Of a stretch of DNA of 41,233 nucleotides, positions 32,211 through 39,945 are shown in pieces. Positions within the stretch are counted from its first letter, which is position 1. Each line of letters starts with the position of its first letter. The stretch is from Bacteroidota bacterium (GTDB lineage: Bacteria; Bacteroidota; Bacteroidia; UBA7662): NCBI GenBank assembly GCA_016868485.1, contig VGGT01000002.1, positions 1-41,233 of the forward strand, given 5' to 3'. Made by a program: the position numbers and the translations under genes. The notes under the pieces were generated by a model. It worked only from the letters and a program-made list of their open reading frames with translations. It was not told where the DNA came from and did not search any database.

Positions 32211-33265
32211 TGCAAACCAGCGCTGCATTCAAGTGGTTTTTTTCGCTTCACCAACCGCTTCCGAAGAAAAAGGTATTGCATATCATCAGTGGGTTTATTT
32301 TGCTCTCAGCCTGTTCAACAAGTCCGGATCCTGATGACCCACTGCACGATTTTTCGGGCAAAACAATGGGCACCACATACTCAGTTCGTTATTCAGGCGA
32401 TTCGGTGGCGCGGCTTCAGTTAAGCATCGATAGCCTGCTGAGGCGGGTCAATGAATCACTTTCTACCTACATTTCCAGCTCTCGGATCTCAGTGCTTAAT
32501 CAAAGTCAAAATGGAAGTCCAATAGATGTCCATTTGCGGGTTAATTTTCTCAAATCATTAGAGATCAATGAGCAAAGTGGGGGTGCATTTGACCCTTCGG
32601 TCGGCCCCCTAACTGAGGCCTGGGGTTTTGGTTACAGCCAAAAAACAGAACTACCCGATTCATCCACCGTCGATTCGATTCGAGCCTTCGTTGGATTAAA
32701 AAACTTCCGATTAATTGGTGATAGCCTGATAAAACTTCATCCCAAGGCACGACTCGATATGAGCGCCATGGCAAAAGGCTATGGAGTAGACCAAGTGGCC
32801 ACCTATTTGTTATCGAGGCAAATTCAGAATTTTATCGTTGAAATCGGCGGTGAGGTGAGGGCGCATGGCCGTAAAAGCAAGGCCAAGTCATGGATGGTGG
32901 GCATCGAAAAGCCGCAGTCAGGTGCAGGGAGGATCGTTCAGCGCGCCCTCCCCATCAACAACCGGAGTATGGCTACCTCAGGAAATTACCGGAATTTTAA
33001 AGAGATCGGTGGTCGAAAAATTGTACACACATTAAGCCCTCAAACGGGTTACCCCATCGAGAATGACCTGCTGAGTGCCACTGTTTTGGCCGAAGATTGC
33101 ATGACCGCCGACGCTTGGGCAACCGCTTTCATGGTGATGGGTTTCGAAAGGGCCCGACAGAAATGCGGTGAACTAAAAGGCATTGATGTAGTGTTTATAT
33201 ATTCCGATTCCAATAATGAGATACATGAATATTCTAGCCCAGGCATTGGCAGCGATAATCAGTGA
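32210..33265 (+). CDS. apbE: ApbE-type FMN transferase, lipoprotein
   Basis: ApbE attaches FMN from FAD to Thr residues of exported flavoproteins such as Nqr/Rnf subunits. The 351-residue product carries a lipobox (GFILLSACSTS), so it is anchored to a membrane on the periplasmic side. Family motifs are GKTMGTTYSVRYSG, FDPSVGPLTEAWGFG, RLDMSAMAKGYGVDQVA, VEIGGEVRAHGRK, MATSGNYRNF, HTLSPQTGYPI and the metal/FAD-site segment AEDCMTADAWATAFMVMG. The open frame extends 13 codons upstream inside yqgE; ATG 32210 follows the yqgE stop directly. No Nqr or Rnf gene is in the window, so its target is unknown. Confidence 0.94.
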   Translation: MQTSAAFKWFFSLHQPLPKKKVLHIISGFILLSACSTSPDPDDPLHDFSGKTMGTTYSVRYSGDSVARLQLSIDSLLRRVNESLSTYISSSRISVLNQSQNGSPIDVHLRVNFLKSLEINEQSGGAFDPSVGPLTEAWGFGYSQKTELPDSSTVDSIRAFVGLKNFRLIGDSLIKLHPKARLDMSAMAKGYGVDQVATYLLSRQIQNFIVEIGGEVRAHGRKSKAKSWMVGIEKPQSGAGRIVQRALPINNRSMATSGNYRNFKEIGGRKIVHTLSPQTGYPIENDLLSATVLAEDCMTADAWATAFMVMGFERARQKCGELKGIDVVFIYSDSNNEIHEYSSPGIGSDNQ

Positions 33266-34544
33266 TCGGTCACGCCACCGCTTTCTGTTTCGCTTAACTG
33301 CCCTGATGATGCTTATTTCCATACCCAACAAGCTTTTGGGGGCACGCATACTCATCCCCATGGATGGCCAACAACGCGACCACCTCAAGGCCTATGGCAT
33401 CGCCTATTTATCCCTGAAGAATGGACAAGAAATCAGTTGGTTACTCAACTACCGGGGTGGTAGTTTTTGCTTGTCCCAAACCCCGATGCTTGAAACCGAA
33501 TGCCGGGTTAGGGGGGTGAGCTACGAAGTAATCCCTGAGGCGACATACGGACGGATTCTGTCGGAGATTGCAGATCCAGAAACCAATATGGAGGTGGTAA
33601 AATTAGAAGTTGCCCCCAAAATCGCGGTATACACACCACCGAATAAATTGCCTTGGGACGATGCCGTAACGATGGCCCTCGTTTACGCCGAAATACCATA
33701 CGAAAAGGTTTATGATGATGAAGTTTTGCAAGGAAAACTACCGCTTTATGATTGGCTGCACCTTCACCATGAGGATTTTACGGGTCAGTATGGTCGGTTC
33801 TATGCATCTTTTCGAAATGCCGAGTGGTATCAAAACGAAGTTCGTCTGGCTGAGGCAACGGCCCGCAAACACGGTTTCGATAAAGTTTCACAGCTTAAAG
33901 GGGCGGTTGCGGCCCGAATTCGCGACTTCGTGACCGGGGGCGGCTTTCTCTTTGCCATGTGTTCAGCCACTGATTCATACGACATTGCACTGGCAGCAGA
34001 AGGTGTCGATATTTGTGAGCATATGTATGATGGTGATGCCATTGATCCGTCAGCGCAACAGAAATTGGATTTTGCACGAACCTTCGCTTTCAAAGATTTT
34101 CAACTCAAGAAAAATCCATTGGAGTATGAATTTTCAGATATTGATGTGACCGGTACGCGCGGTTTTCTTCAGGAGCAAAATGACTTCTTCGCATTGTTCG
34201 AATTTTCTGCCAAATGGGATGTTATTCCCACCATGCTTACCCAAAGTCATGAACGCGTCATCAAGGGATTTATGGGACAAACCACAGCTTTTCGTAAAGA
34301 GCTTATAAAAAGCGATGTGTTGGTTATGGGTGAAACCAGTAGCTTAGGCGAGGCTCGGTACATTCACGGATCGTATGGCAAGGGTACGTGGACATTCTTT
34401 GGTGGCCACGACCCTGAAGACTATCAACACCTCGTGGGTGAACCCCCAACCGATTTGAGTCTTCATCCCAATTCAGCCGGCTATCGTTTGATATTAAACA
34501 ACATCTTGTTTCCTGCAGCACGCAAAAAGAAACAGAAAACCTAA
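33216..34544 (+). CDS. Conserved exported protein, often labelled 'asparagine synthetase B' in Bacteroidota
   Basis: The 442-residue protein has an N-terminal export-like segment (FRLTALMMLISIPNKLLGA) followed by the conserved ARILIPMDGQQRDHLKAYG and SWLLNYRGGSF. I recall homologues in flavobacteria and relatives carrying the automatic name asparagine synthetase B. The sequence does not support that name: there is no N-terminal Cys nucleophile of a class II amidotransferase and no SGGLDS ATP-pyrophosphatase loop. The segments RIRDFVTGGGFLFAMCSATD, GKGTWTFFGGHDPED and HPNSAGYRLILNNILFP look like a glutamine-amidotransferase-like or DUF4159-like fold; that is only suggestive. ATG 33216 overlaps apbE by 50 bp; ATG 33225 or 33306 are alternatives. 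Confidence 0.75.
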   Translation: MRYMNILAQALAAIISDRSRHRFLFRLTALMMLISIPNKLLGARILIPMDGQQRDHLKAYGIAYLSLKNGQEISWLLNYRGGSFCLSQTPMLETECRVRGVSYEVIPEATYGRILSEIADPETNMEVVKLEVAPKIAVYTPPNKLPWDDAVTMALVYAEIPYEKVYDDEVLQGKLPLYDWLHLHHEDFTGQYGRFYASFRNAEWYQNEVRLAEATARKHGFDKVSQLKGAVAARIRDFVTGGGFLFAMCSATDSYDIALAAEGVDICEHMYDGDAIDPSAQQKLDFARTFAFKDFQLKKNPLEYEFSDIDVTGTRGFLQEQNDFFALFEFSAKWDVIPTMLTQSHERVIKGFMGQTTAFRKELIKSDVLVMGETSSLGEARYIHGSYGKGTWTFFGGHDPEDYQHLVGEPPTDLSLHPNSAGYRLILNNILFPAARKKKQKT

Positions 34545-34556
34545 AGAGTGCCTTTC

Positions 34557-34582
34557 GCTGATTTCAAGCATCAGCATTTTTC
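34557..34582 (+). terminator. Probable rho-independent terminator between convergent genes
   Basis: GCTGAT (34557-34562) pairs with ATCAGC (34570-34575) around a 7-nt loop, followed by ATTTTTCG on the plus strand. The stem is short; the 3' side overlaps the pcm stop codon. Works best for the plus-strand gene. Confidence 0.5.
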
Positions 34583-35239
34583 GCGCCAGCCCTCCTGGCC
34601 GAGTAGGGGAACGAAACGAAAATTCTCAAAAGTCTCGTGCGCAAGCTCAGATGCTGAAATGCGCGTAATGCGCATCATTTTTTGACTGGACTCATCGCCA
34701 ACGGGAATCACCATCAATCCCCCGATTTTGAGTTGATTGACCAATGTTTGTGGGACTAATGGCGCCCCAGCGGTCACGATAATTCGGTCAAAAGGAGCAA
34801 ATGCCGGTAAACCGAGGGTTCCGTCCCCAAAAAAGACCTTGATTTTTCGTCCCATGTGCAGAAGTCGTTCGCGCGTTGTCTGATACAATAAGCGTTGACG
34901 CTCAACACTAAAAACCCGTGCCCCCATTTCCTCCAATACGCAGGCTTGATAGCCAGATCCCGTGCCGATTTCCAATACTTTCATGCGTTCCTCCACACCC
35001 AATAATTCCGTTTGAAAAGCAACGGTGTAGGGCTGAGAAATGGTTTGGCCTGCACCTATGGGCATGGCCTGGTCTGTATAGGCCAATTCAGTGAAAACAT
35101 TGTCGAGAAAGAAATGACGGGGCACACGACCCAAGGCGGCTAAAACACGCAGGTCTCCGATTCCTTTCTTCTTGACTTCCTCAACCAATTGTTGACGAAG
35201 TCCTTGGTGGCGAAAACTATCTGAAAGGACGGTCGACAT
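34571..35239 (-). CDS. pcm: Protein-L-isoaspartate O-methyltransferase
   Basis: It repairs isomerised Asp/Asn residues by SAM-dependent methylation. The 222-residue product shows the family elements AMPIGAGQTISQPYTVAFQ at 58-76, SAM motif I VLEIGTGSGYQACVLEE at 88-104, GDGTLGLPAFAPFDRIIVTA and LKIGGLMVIPVG. The frame is open upstream to 35272, but ATG 35239 (MSTVLSDSF) has a good -7 element 19 bp before it and gives normal length. It is divergent from the Gfo/Idh gene. Confidence 0.94.
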   Translation of the reverse strand: MSTVLSDSFRHQGLRQQLVEEVKKKGIGDLRVLAALGRVPRHFFLDNVFTELAYTDQAMPIGAGQTISQPYTVAFQTELLGVEERMKVLEIGTGSGYQACVLEEMGARVFSVERQRLLYQTTRERLLHMGRKIKVFFGDGTLGLPAFAPFDRIIVTAGAPLVPQTLVNQLKIGGLMVIPVGDESSQKMMRITRISASELAHETFENFRFVPLLGQEGWREKC

Positions 35240-35257
35240 GCTGCGAAGAATCAAGAG

Positions 35258-35266
35258 GCAAAAATA
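35258..35266 (-). promoter_or_regulatory. -7 promoter element for pcm
   Basis: Minus-strand TATTTTTGC is a perfect TAnnTTTG element, placing the transcript start about 15 nt before ATG 35239 and favouring that start over the upstream one at 35272. Confidence 0.5.
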
Positions 35267-35322
35267 ACCCATAGCGGCTTCGATAATCCGCGGCAGTCGG
35301 ATAAATTACAAGCATTTAGCCC

Positions 35323-35331
35323 TATTTTCGC
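35323..35331 (+). promoter_or_regulatory. Probable -7 promoter element for the oxidoreductase-lipoprotein-glycosyltransferase operon
   Basis: TATTTTCGC (TAnnTTCGC variant) lies 16 bp before ATG 35348. Confidence 0.4.
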
Positions 35332-35347
35332 GTTTCTTAATTTCAAT

Positions 35348-36340
35348 ATGGCTCTATCCATCGGCGTATTGGGTGCAGGTCATCTCGGCAAAATCCACAT
35401 GCGCTGCCTGCGCGCCCTTCCCGAGCATTTCGATTTAAAGGGTTTTTATGACCCTGATGTCGAACAGGCAAAGCGTGTTTCCGAGTTGTTTGGACTTCCC
35501 GCCTTTGGTTCAATGGAGGCATTACTCGATGAAGTGTCTGTCGTGGACATTGTTACCCCAACAATGACCCATTTTGCTTGTGCAGAGGCCGCAATCCGGC
35601 GGATGCGGCATGTTTTTATCGAAAAGCCACTCACACAGACCCTGGAAGAAGGACGTACATTGGTTCGCTTGGCTCAGGAGGCCGGAATTAAGGTGCAAGT
35701 GGGCCATGTGGAACGATTCAACCCCGCATTCCAGGCGGTCTTACCCCATTTACACCAGCCCAGATTCATAGAAGCGCATCGGCTCAGCTTGTTTAATCCA
35801 CGGGGAACAGATGTTTCGATTGTACTGGACCTCATGATTCATGATATCGACGTTTTGCTGAGCGTAGTGGGTGGAGGCATACGAAAAATAAGCGCGAGCG
35901 GTGTTTGTGTGGTTTCGCCTACGCCAGACATCGCCAATGCCCGAATTGAATTTCACAACGGATGCGTAGCCAACCTCACAGCCAGTCGACTCAGTTTGAA
36001 GAACATGCGAAAAATGCGTTTTTTTCAATCCGATGCCTATTTATCGGTCGATTTTCTGAACCGCGAATCTGAGATTTTGCGCATGAGTGAAGATGAACCC
36101 ACCACGACCGAATCGGCTACACCAGTCGATTTAGGCCCGCAATTGGGCACTCGTTGGATTACCCATGCGCGACAAAATCCTCCAGAAACCAATGCCATCA
36201 TGGAAGAACTGCGGTTATTCGCTGAATCCATCGAAGCGGGAAGTGAGCCTATAGTGGGCGTCGAAGCCGGATTTAGGGCTTTAGAAGTAGCTTTCGAAAT
36301 ATTAGCGCAAATGGATGCGGCCGAACCCCCTAAAGAATGA
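35348..36340 (+). CDS. Gfo/Idh/MocA family oxidoreductase
   Basis: The 330-residue NAD(P)-dependent sugar oxidoreductase has the Rossmann loop VLGAGHLGKIH at 7-17, the catalytic EKPL at 92-95, GHVERFNPA at 119-127 and DLMIHDIDVLL at 161-171, where Lys93 and His165 are the usual catalytic positions. The substrate cannot be read off. The GHVERFNPAF form is also found in enzymes acting on UDP-N-acetylhexosamines, and the operon partner is a glycan-initiating transferase, so a nucleotide-sugar role is plausible. The stop overlaps the next start as ATGA. Confidence 0.88.
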   Translation: MALSIGVLGAGHLGKIHMRCLRALPEHFDLKGFYDPDVEQAKRVSELFGLPAFGSMEALLDEVSVVDIVTPTMTHFACAEAAIRRMRHVFIEKPLTQTLEEGRTLVRLAQEAGIKVQVGHVERFNPAFQAVLPHLHQPRFIEAHRLSLFNPRGTDVSIVLDLMIHDIDVLLSVVGGGIRKISASGVCVVSPTPDIANARIEFHNGCVANLTASRLSLKNMRKMRFFQSDAYLSVDFLNRESEILRMSEDEPTTTESATPVDLGPQLGTRWITHARQNPPETNAIMEELRLFAESIEAGSEPIVGVEAGFRALEVAFEILAQMDAAEPPKE

Positions 36341-37194
36341 AGATATTTTTTGCTCTTGCGTTGATGTGGGTGCTCATGGGCTGTAGTTTGTATACAGCAG
36401 ATCGGGGAATTCCATCTTACATCTACATACCCGGCTTCAACCTAACCACAACCTATGCCGAACATGGAAGCGGAAGTTCAAACATTAAAGATGTCTGGGT
36501 ATTTATCGACGGAGACCTACAGGGGGTTTATCCGCTGCCTGCACATTTCCCGATCCTAAGAGAAGGAGCAATTGATCTTCAACTGAGCGCAGGGGTCGTT
36601 CTCAACGGCATCTCTGCCACCCGTTCAATTTATCCATTTTACACCCAGGCAAATGCCTCAGCGGAGCTGAACGCAGGCCAGACTGATACCATTTTGCCAG
36701 GAGTTACATACCGGACATCCACCCAATTTACGTGGATGGAGGATTTCGAAGGTCAAGGCTTCAGCCTTCGGACGTCGCCCTCGAGCGACACCAACATCGG
36801 TAGGGCAGATAACCCAGCCGAGGTTTTTGAGGGCGCAAGATCGATGTATATTGCGGTGGACCCGCGCGCGCCTTATTTTCAAGCAGAGGGCATACAGACT
36901 TTTTCGCCGCCTGGCGTTGGCTTGTTTCCCGTATTTCTCGAACTCAACTACCGGAACACCCAGGCATTCGAAATTGGTCTACAGATCATTGGCCCGGCCG
37001 GCTCCATCACTGACCTTCCCATCGTGGTTTTTGCGCCTTCTCCCAATGAATGGAAGAAGCAGTACGTCAATTTTTCGCCATTTCTCCAACGAACACCGGG
37101 CTATACCTATCGCGTTTTGATCACAGCGCGCCACGAGGCCTCCTTGGGCCAAACGGGAACGATCTGGCTCGATAATTTGAAGCTATTGTGGTGA
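36337..37194 (+). CDS. Lipoprotein of unknown function
   Basis: The 285-residue protein has a type II signal sequence with lipobox (ALMWVLMGCSLYTAD), lipidated Cys16. The mature part is beta-rich. It contains IKDVWVFIDGDLQGVYPLPA and LQLSAGVVLNGIS early on, and a C-terminal jelly-roll-like region (ARSMYIAVDPRAP, FPVFLELNYRNTQAFEIGLQ, GTIWLDNLKLLW) resembling a carbohydrate-binding fold. I do not recognise the family by name. It overlaps the oxidoreductase by 4 bp and the sugar transferase by 7 bp, so the three genes form a coupled unit. Confidence 0.8.
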   Translation: MKIFFALALMWVLMGCSLYTADRGIPSYIYIPGFNLTTTYAEHGSGSSNIKDVWVFIDGDLQGVYPLPAHFPILREGAIDLQLSAGVVLNGISATRSIYPFYTQANASAELNAGQTDTILPGVTYRTSTQFTWMEDFEGQGFSLRTSPSSDTNIGRADNPAEVFEGARSMYIAVDPRAPYFQAEGIQTFSPPGVGLFPVFLELNYRNTQAFEIGLQIIGPAGSITDLPIVVFAPSPNEWKKQYVNFSPFLQRTPGYTYRVLITARHEASLGQTGTIWLDNLKLLW

Positions 37195-38612
37195 ACCGGA
37201 AGCGAATTGATGCCTTACTATACGCTGCGGGAGACTGGCTATCCGCCTTACTCGCATGGTTTTTATTTTTCCGATACCGCAAACTCTACATCGAACGACT
37301 CCCATCATACACAAGCGATTGGACCGATCTCGACTCAAATCTCATTAAGGGTCTTTTGGTCGTTCCAATGTGCTGGTTACTGTTGTATGCTGCCTCCGGA
37401 ACCTACAACGATATTTATAGAAAGTCGAGGCTCAGCGAACTGGCCGGTACTTTTTTAGCTACCCTAATTGGGGTCGTGGCTCTGTTTTTTGCATTGATTC
37501 TTGATGACCAAATCATCAGTTATAAGAATTATTATAACAGTTTATTGGTATTATTTTGCCTTCATTTTACCCTTACTTTTTGTTCACGCTACACACAATT
37601 ATCCATAATTTCGGGTAGATTATATGCGGGTAAGATCACGTTCAAGACCTTGTTGGTCGGCGATAATCCACGCGCACTGAATCTCCTTGATGAGATGAAG
37701 CGCCAGAGAAAGCCAACTGGAAATCAGTTCATCGGATGTATCCGGCTTACCAATGGTTCACCGCACGGCAGCCTCCATGGCGTTTTACCTTCGTTGGGTT
37801 ATTTGGCGGATCTTCCTGATTTGATTCGCAGACATGGGGTGGAGGAAATTGTGCTGGCACTCGATGAAAAGGAGCACCACCGCTACAATGAGGTGGTAAA
37901 CCTCATTCGCGATGAGGGTGTGATCATCAAGATCGTACCTGAGATGTACGACATCATGCTCGGGCACGTCAAAATGCAGCACATTTTTGGACTGTTGTTG
38001 ATTGAAATTTATCCTGATTTGATGCCCCCATGGCAAGTGAGCATCAAACGAATGGTGGATCTACTCGTATCGATATTGGCCTTAATTCTATTGGCCCCCC
38101 TTATGTTGTATTGTGCCGTTCGGGTGAGAATGGGTTCAAACGGCCCTGTTTTGTTTCGTCAGGAGCGAATTGGGCTGGCGGGCAAGCCCTTTGTTATTTA
38201 TAAATTCCGGTCGATGGTGGTCGATGCTGAGGTCAACGGTCCGACCCTTTCGAGTGCGCATGATCCACGCATCACTACTTTTGGGCGCAGCTTACGCAAA
38301 TGGCGACTGGATGAACTCCCACAATTCTACAATGTCTTGCTTGGAGACATGTCATTGGTAGGACCACGTCCCGAACGTCGCTTCTACATCGAACAACTGA
38401 TGGAAGTGGCCCCTCAATACAAGCATTTGCTCAAGGTGAAACCCGGAATAACCAGTTGGGGGCAAGTGAAATATGGGTATGCAGAAAATTTAGCCCAAAT
38501 GTTGGAGCGATTGAAATATGATTTGCTCTATATCGAGAATCGGTCGCTTTTGGTCGACTTTAAGATACTCATATACACCCTGATCATCTTGTTGGAGGGT
38601 AAAGGAAAGTAA
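37188..38612 (+). CDS. Undecaprenyl-phosphate sugar phosphotransferase (WbaP/WcaJ-type)
   Basis: The 474-residue polyprenyl-phosphate sugar transferase puts the first sugar-phosphate on the lipid carrier for exopolysaccharide, O-antigen or glycoprotein glycan synthesis at the inner membrane. It has four N-terminal hydrophobic segments (about 10-130), a Rossmann-like middle domain (FKTLLVGDNPRALNLLDEM, about 152-280), another hydrophobic segment at 290-312, and the catalytic domain with GPVLFRQERIGLAGKPF, YKFRSMVVDAE (338-348), the Asp-Glu dyad 375-376 in RLDELPQF, GDMSLVGPRPE (386-396) and VKPGITSWGQ. The start is GTG 37188 (or GTG 37191), overlapping the lipoprotein stop. The 3' end is partly duplicated downstream. 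Confidence 0.93.
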   Translation: MVNRKRIDALLYAAGDWLSALLAWFLFFRYRKLYIERLPSYTSDWTDLDSNLIKGLLVVPMCWLLLYAASGTYNDIYRKSRLSELAGTFLATLIGVVALFFALILDDQIISYKNYYNSLLVLFCLHFTLTFCSRYTQLSIISGRLYAGKITFKTLLVGDNPRALNLLDEMKRQRKPTGNQFIGCIRLTNGSPHGSLHGVLPSLGYLADLPDLIRRHGVEEIVLALDEKEHHRYNEVVNLIRDEGVIIKIVPEMYDIMLGHVKMQHIFGLLLIEIYPDLMPPWQVSIKRMVDLLVSILALILLAPLMLYCAVRVRMGSNGPVLFRQERIGLAGKPFVIYKFRSMVVDAEVNGPTLSSAHDPRITTFGRSLRKWRLDELPQFYNVLLGDMSLVGPRPERRFYIEQLMEVAPQYKHLLKVKPGITSWGQVKYGYAENLAQMLERLKYDLLYIENRSLLVDFKILIYTLIILLEGKGK

Positions 38613-38677
38613 ATTCTATCTAATTATTCTTGAAATTTAAGTAAAAGTTGCTGGAGGGTAAAGGAAATTCTACCTAA
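38589..38677. repeat. Duplicated 3' end of the sugar transferase gene
   Basis: TTGTTGGAGGGTAAAGGAAA at 38589-38608 recurs as TTGCTGGAGGGTAAAGGAAA at 38648-38667. The following TTCTATCTAA/TTCTACCTAA also matches, after a 5-nt deletion (GTAAA) that removes the stop codon region. The copies are separated by about 25 bp of AT-rich sequence. Confidence 0.8.
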
Positions 38678-39222
38678 AAATCGGCCCCAGACCATTGTAT
38701 GCGGAAATCTGGTGCCATCAACAGCTGGGTTTTTTTACGCCCTTTATGGTTAACACTTACCACATATCGTTGTTCTGGAAAATCCTGAGTCAGTAGGGTA
38801 TTCACGAATGTCCATTCGGACGTGTCTGCTGTACCCAATTCATGCTCCATGTAGAGCCAAATAGAATCGTCTTCCCGCTCGCATCCCACGTATTTCAATT
38901 CAATTGAACGAGAATCTGCGCTGATTTGTATCTCCTTTCGGAGTGTGGATGAAAGCAACCAGAAATTCGTGGCACTATCGCCCAGGGTCAGGTCAACGTT
39001 TTTTTTGAATTGTCTGCCCAATGCCCACTCAAGATCATCCGTAAATACCCGGATGGCTATTTCCAGGTGCGTTCGATCGATATGCACTTCAACCAAGCCA
39101 AGGTGAAAAGGATGCGGCATGGGGTGCGGCAGCACAGTAGGGTGATCAACAGGCGGCTTAGCGAAAGAAAACATTGTAATAAAATGTATAATAACAGTGG
39201 ATAATAATGATTTTATATTCAT
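38674..39222 (-). CDS. DUF6702 family exported protein
   Basis: The 182-residue protein has a signal peptide (MNIKSLLSTVIIHFITMFSFA). The region PFHLGLVEVHIDRTHLEIAI and RVFTDDLEWALGRQF matches the pattern I know from the Bacteroidota DUF6702 family. The role is unknown. The frame opens upstream at 39246, but ATG 39222 starts the signal peptide. It follows pyrE on the same strand, separated by 79 bp that contain a 17-bp tandem repeat. Its stop codon lies inside the duplicated 3' end of the convergent sugar transferase. Confidence 0.78.
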   Translation of the reverse strand: MNIKSLLSTVIIHFITMFSFAKPPVDHPTVLPHPMPHPFHLGLVEVHIDRTHLEIAIRVFTDDLEWALGRQFKKNVDLTLGDSATNFWLLSSTLRKEIQISADSRSIELKYVGCEREDDSIWLYMEHELGTADTSEWTFVNTLLTQDFPEQRYVVSVNHKGRKKTQLLMAPDFRIQWSGADF

Positions 39223-39260
39223 TATTTGGTATAAGGAGCGATGCATAATGCTATCTTCTG

Positions 39261-39294
39261 ATCGGTTTGATGCAATAATCGGTTTGATGCAATT
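39261..39294. repeat. 17-bp tandem duplication between pyrE and the DUF6702 gene
   Basis: ATCGGTTTGATGCAATA is followed directly by ATCGGTTTGATGCAATT. One base differs. It occupies most of the gap just after the pyrE stop codon. Confidence 0.9.
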
Positions 39295-39301
39295 CTATGG
39301 A

Positions 39302-39943
39302 TTACACCCCCGACCAAGCCGCTGGGTTTTCCCTCCATTGGCTTAACAATGTTAACTCAGTTGCTGTAAGTGCCCCCGATAATCGGGCCATGCTCAAGAG
39401 GGTGGGGTAGTCGCACAAACTAAAGAAAGGAATCTCGGCTTCTTTGAATAGCGTTTGAGCCTGATCGAATCCATAACTGAAGACCGAAACAATACACAGC
39501 ACATTCATATCGGCATCCTGAACGGCTCTAGCCGCCTTCAATGAACTGCCCCCTGTTGAAATTAAATCCTCGATCAGCACAATGCCAGAATGAGGAAATG
39601 TCTGTCCTTCTATCTGCTGGCCGCGACCGTGTTGCTTGGGCTCAGGGCGCACATAAAGCATAGGCAGTTGAAGTCGATCAGCCACCAAGGCCGCCTGTGG
39701 TATTCCAGCTGTGGCTACCCCTGCAATGGCCTGTGCCTCTGGAACATTTTGTTGGATGTGATGAGCAAGCGCGTCGGCAATAAAAGTTCGAGCAATGGGA
39801 TCACCCAAGGTAAGTCGGTTATCACAGTAGATTGGCGAGAGCCAACCACTTGCCCATTTAAATGGAGATTTTGGGGATAAACTAACGGCTTTTATTTTTA
39901 GCAGAAGTTTCGCAACTTGTTCGGCTGTTTCTTGTGGATTCAT
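39302..39943 (-). CDS. pyrE: Orotate phosphoribosyltransferase
   Basis: It makes OMP from orotate and PRPP. The 213-residue product has FKWASGWLSPIYCDNRL at 28-44, IAGVATAGIPQAALVADRL at 73-91, YVRPEPKQHGRGQQIEG and the PRPP-binding GIVLIEDLISTGGSSLKAA at 119-137. Length and motifs are normal. Its ATG (39943) is two bases from the ATG of the divergent NUDIX gene, and a -7 element lies within that gene's first codons, predicting a leaderless message. Confidence 0.96.
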   Translation of the reverse strand: MNPQETAEQVAKLLLKIKAVSLSPKSPFKWASGWLSPIYCDNRLTLGDPIARTFIADALAHHIQQNVPEAQAIAGVATAGIPQAALVADRLQLPMLYVRPEPKQHGRGQQIEGQTFPHSGIVLIEDLISTGGSSLKAARAVQDADMNVLCIVSVFSYGFDQAQTLFKEAEIPFFSLCDYPTLLSMARLSGALTATELTLLSQWRENPAAWSGV

Positions 39944-39945
39944 AC

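Noticed and set aside
33216..34544. Asparagine synthetase
   Set aside because: No N-terminal Cys nucleophile and no SGGLDS-type ATP-pyrophosphatase loop are present, and the N-terminus looks like an export signal.
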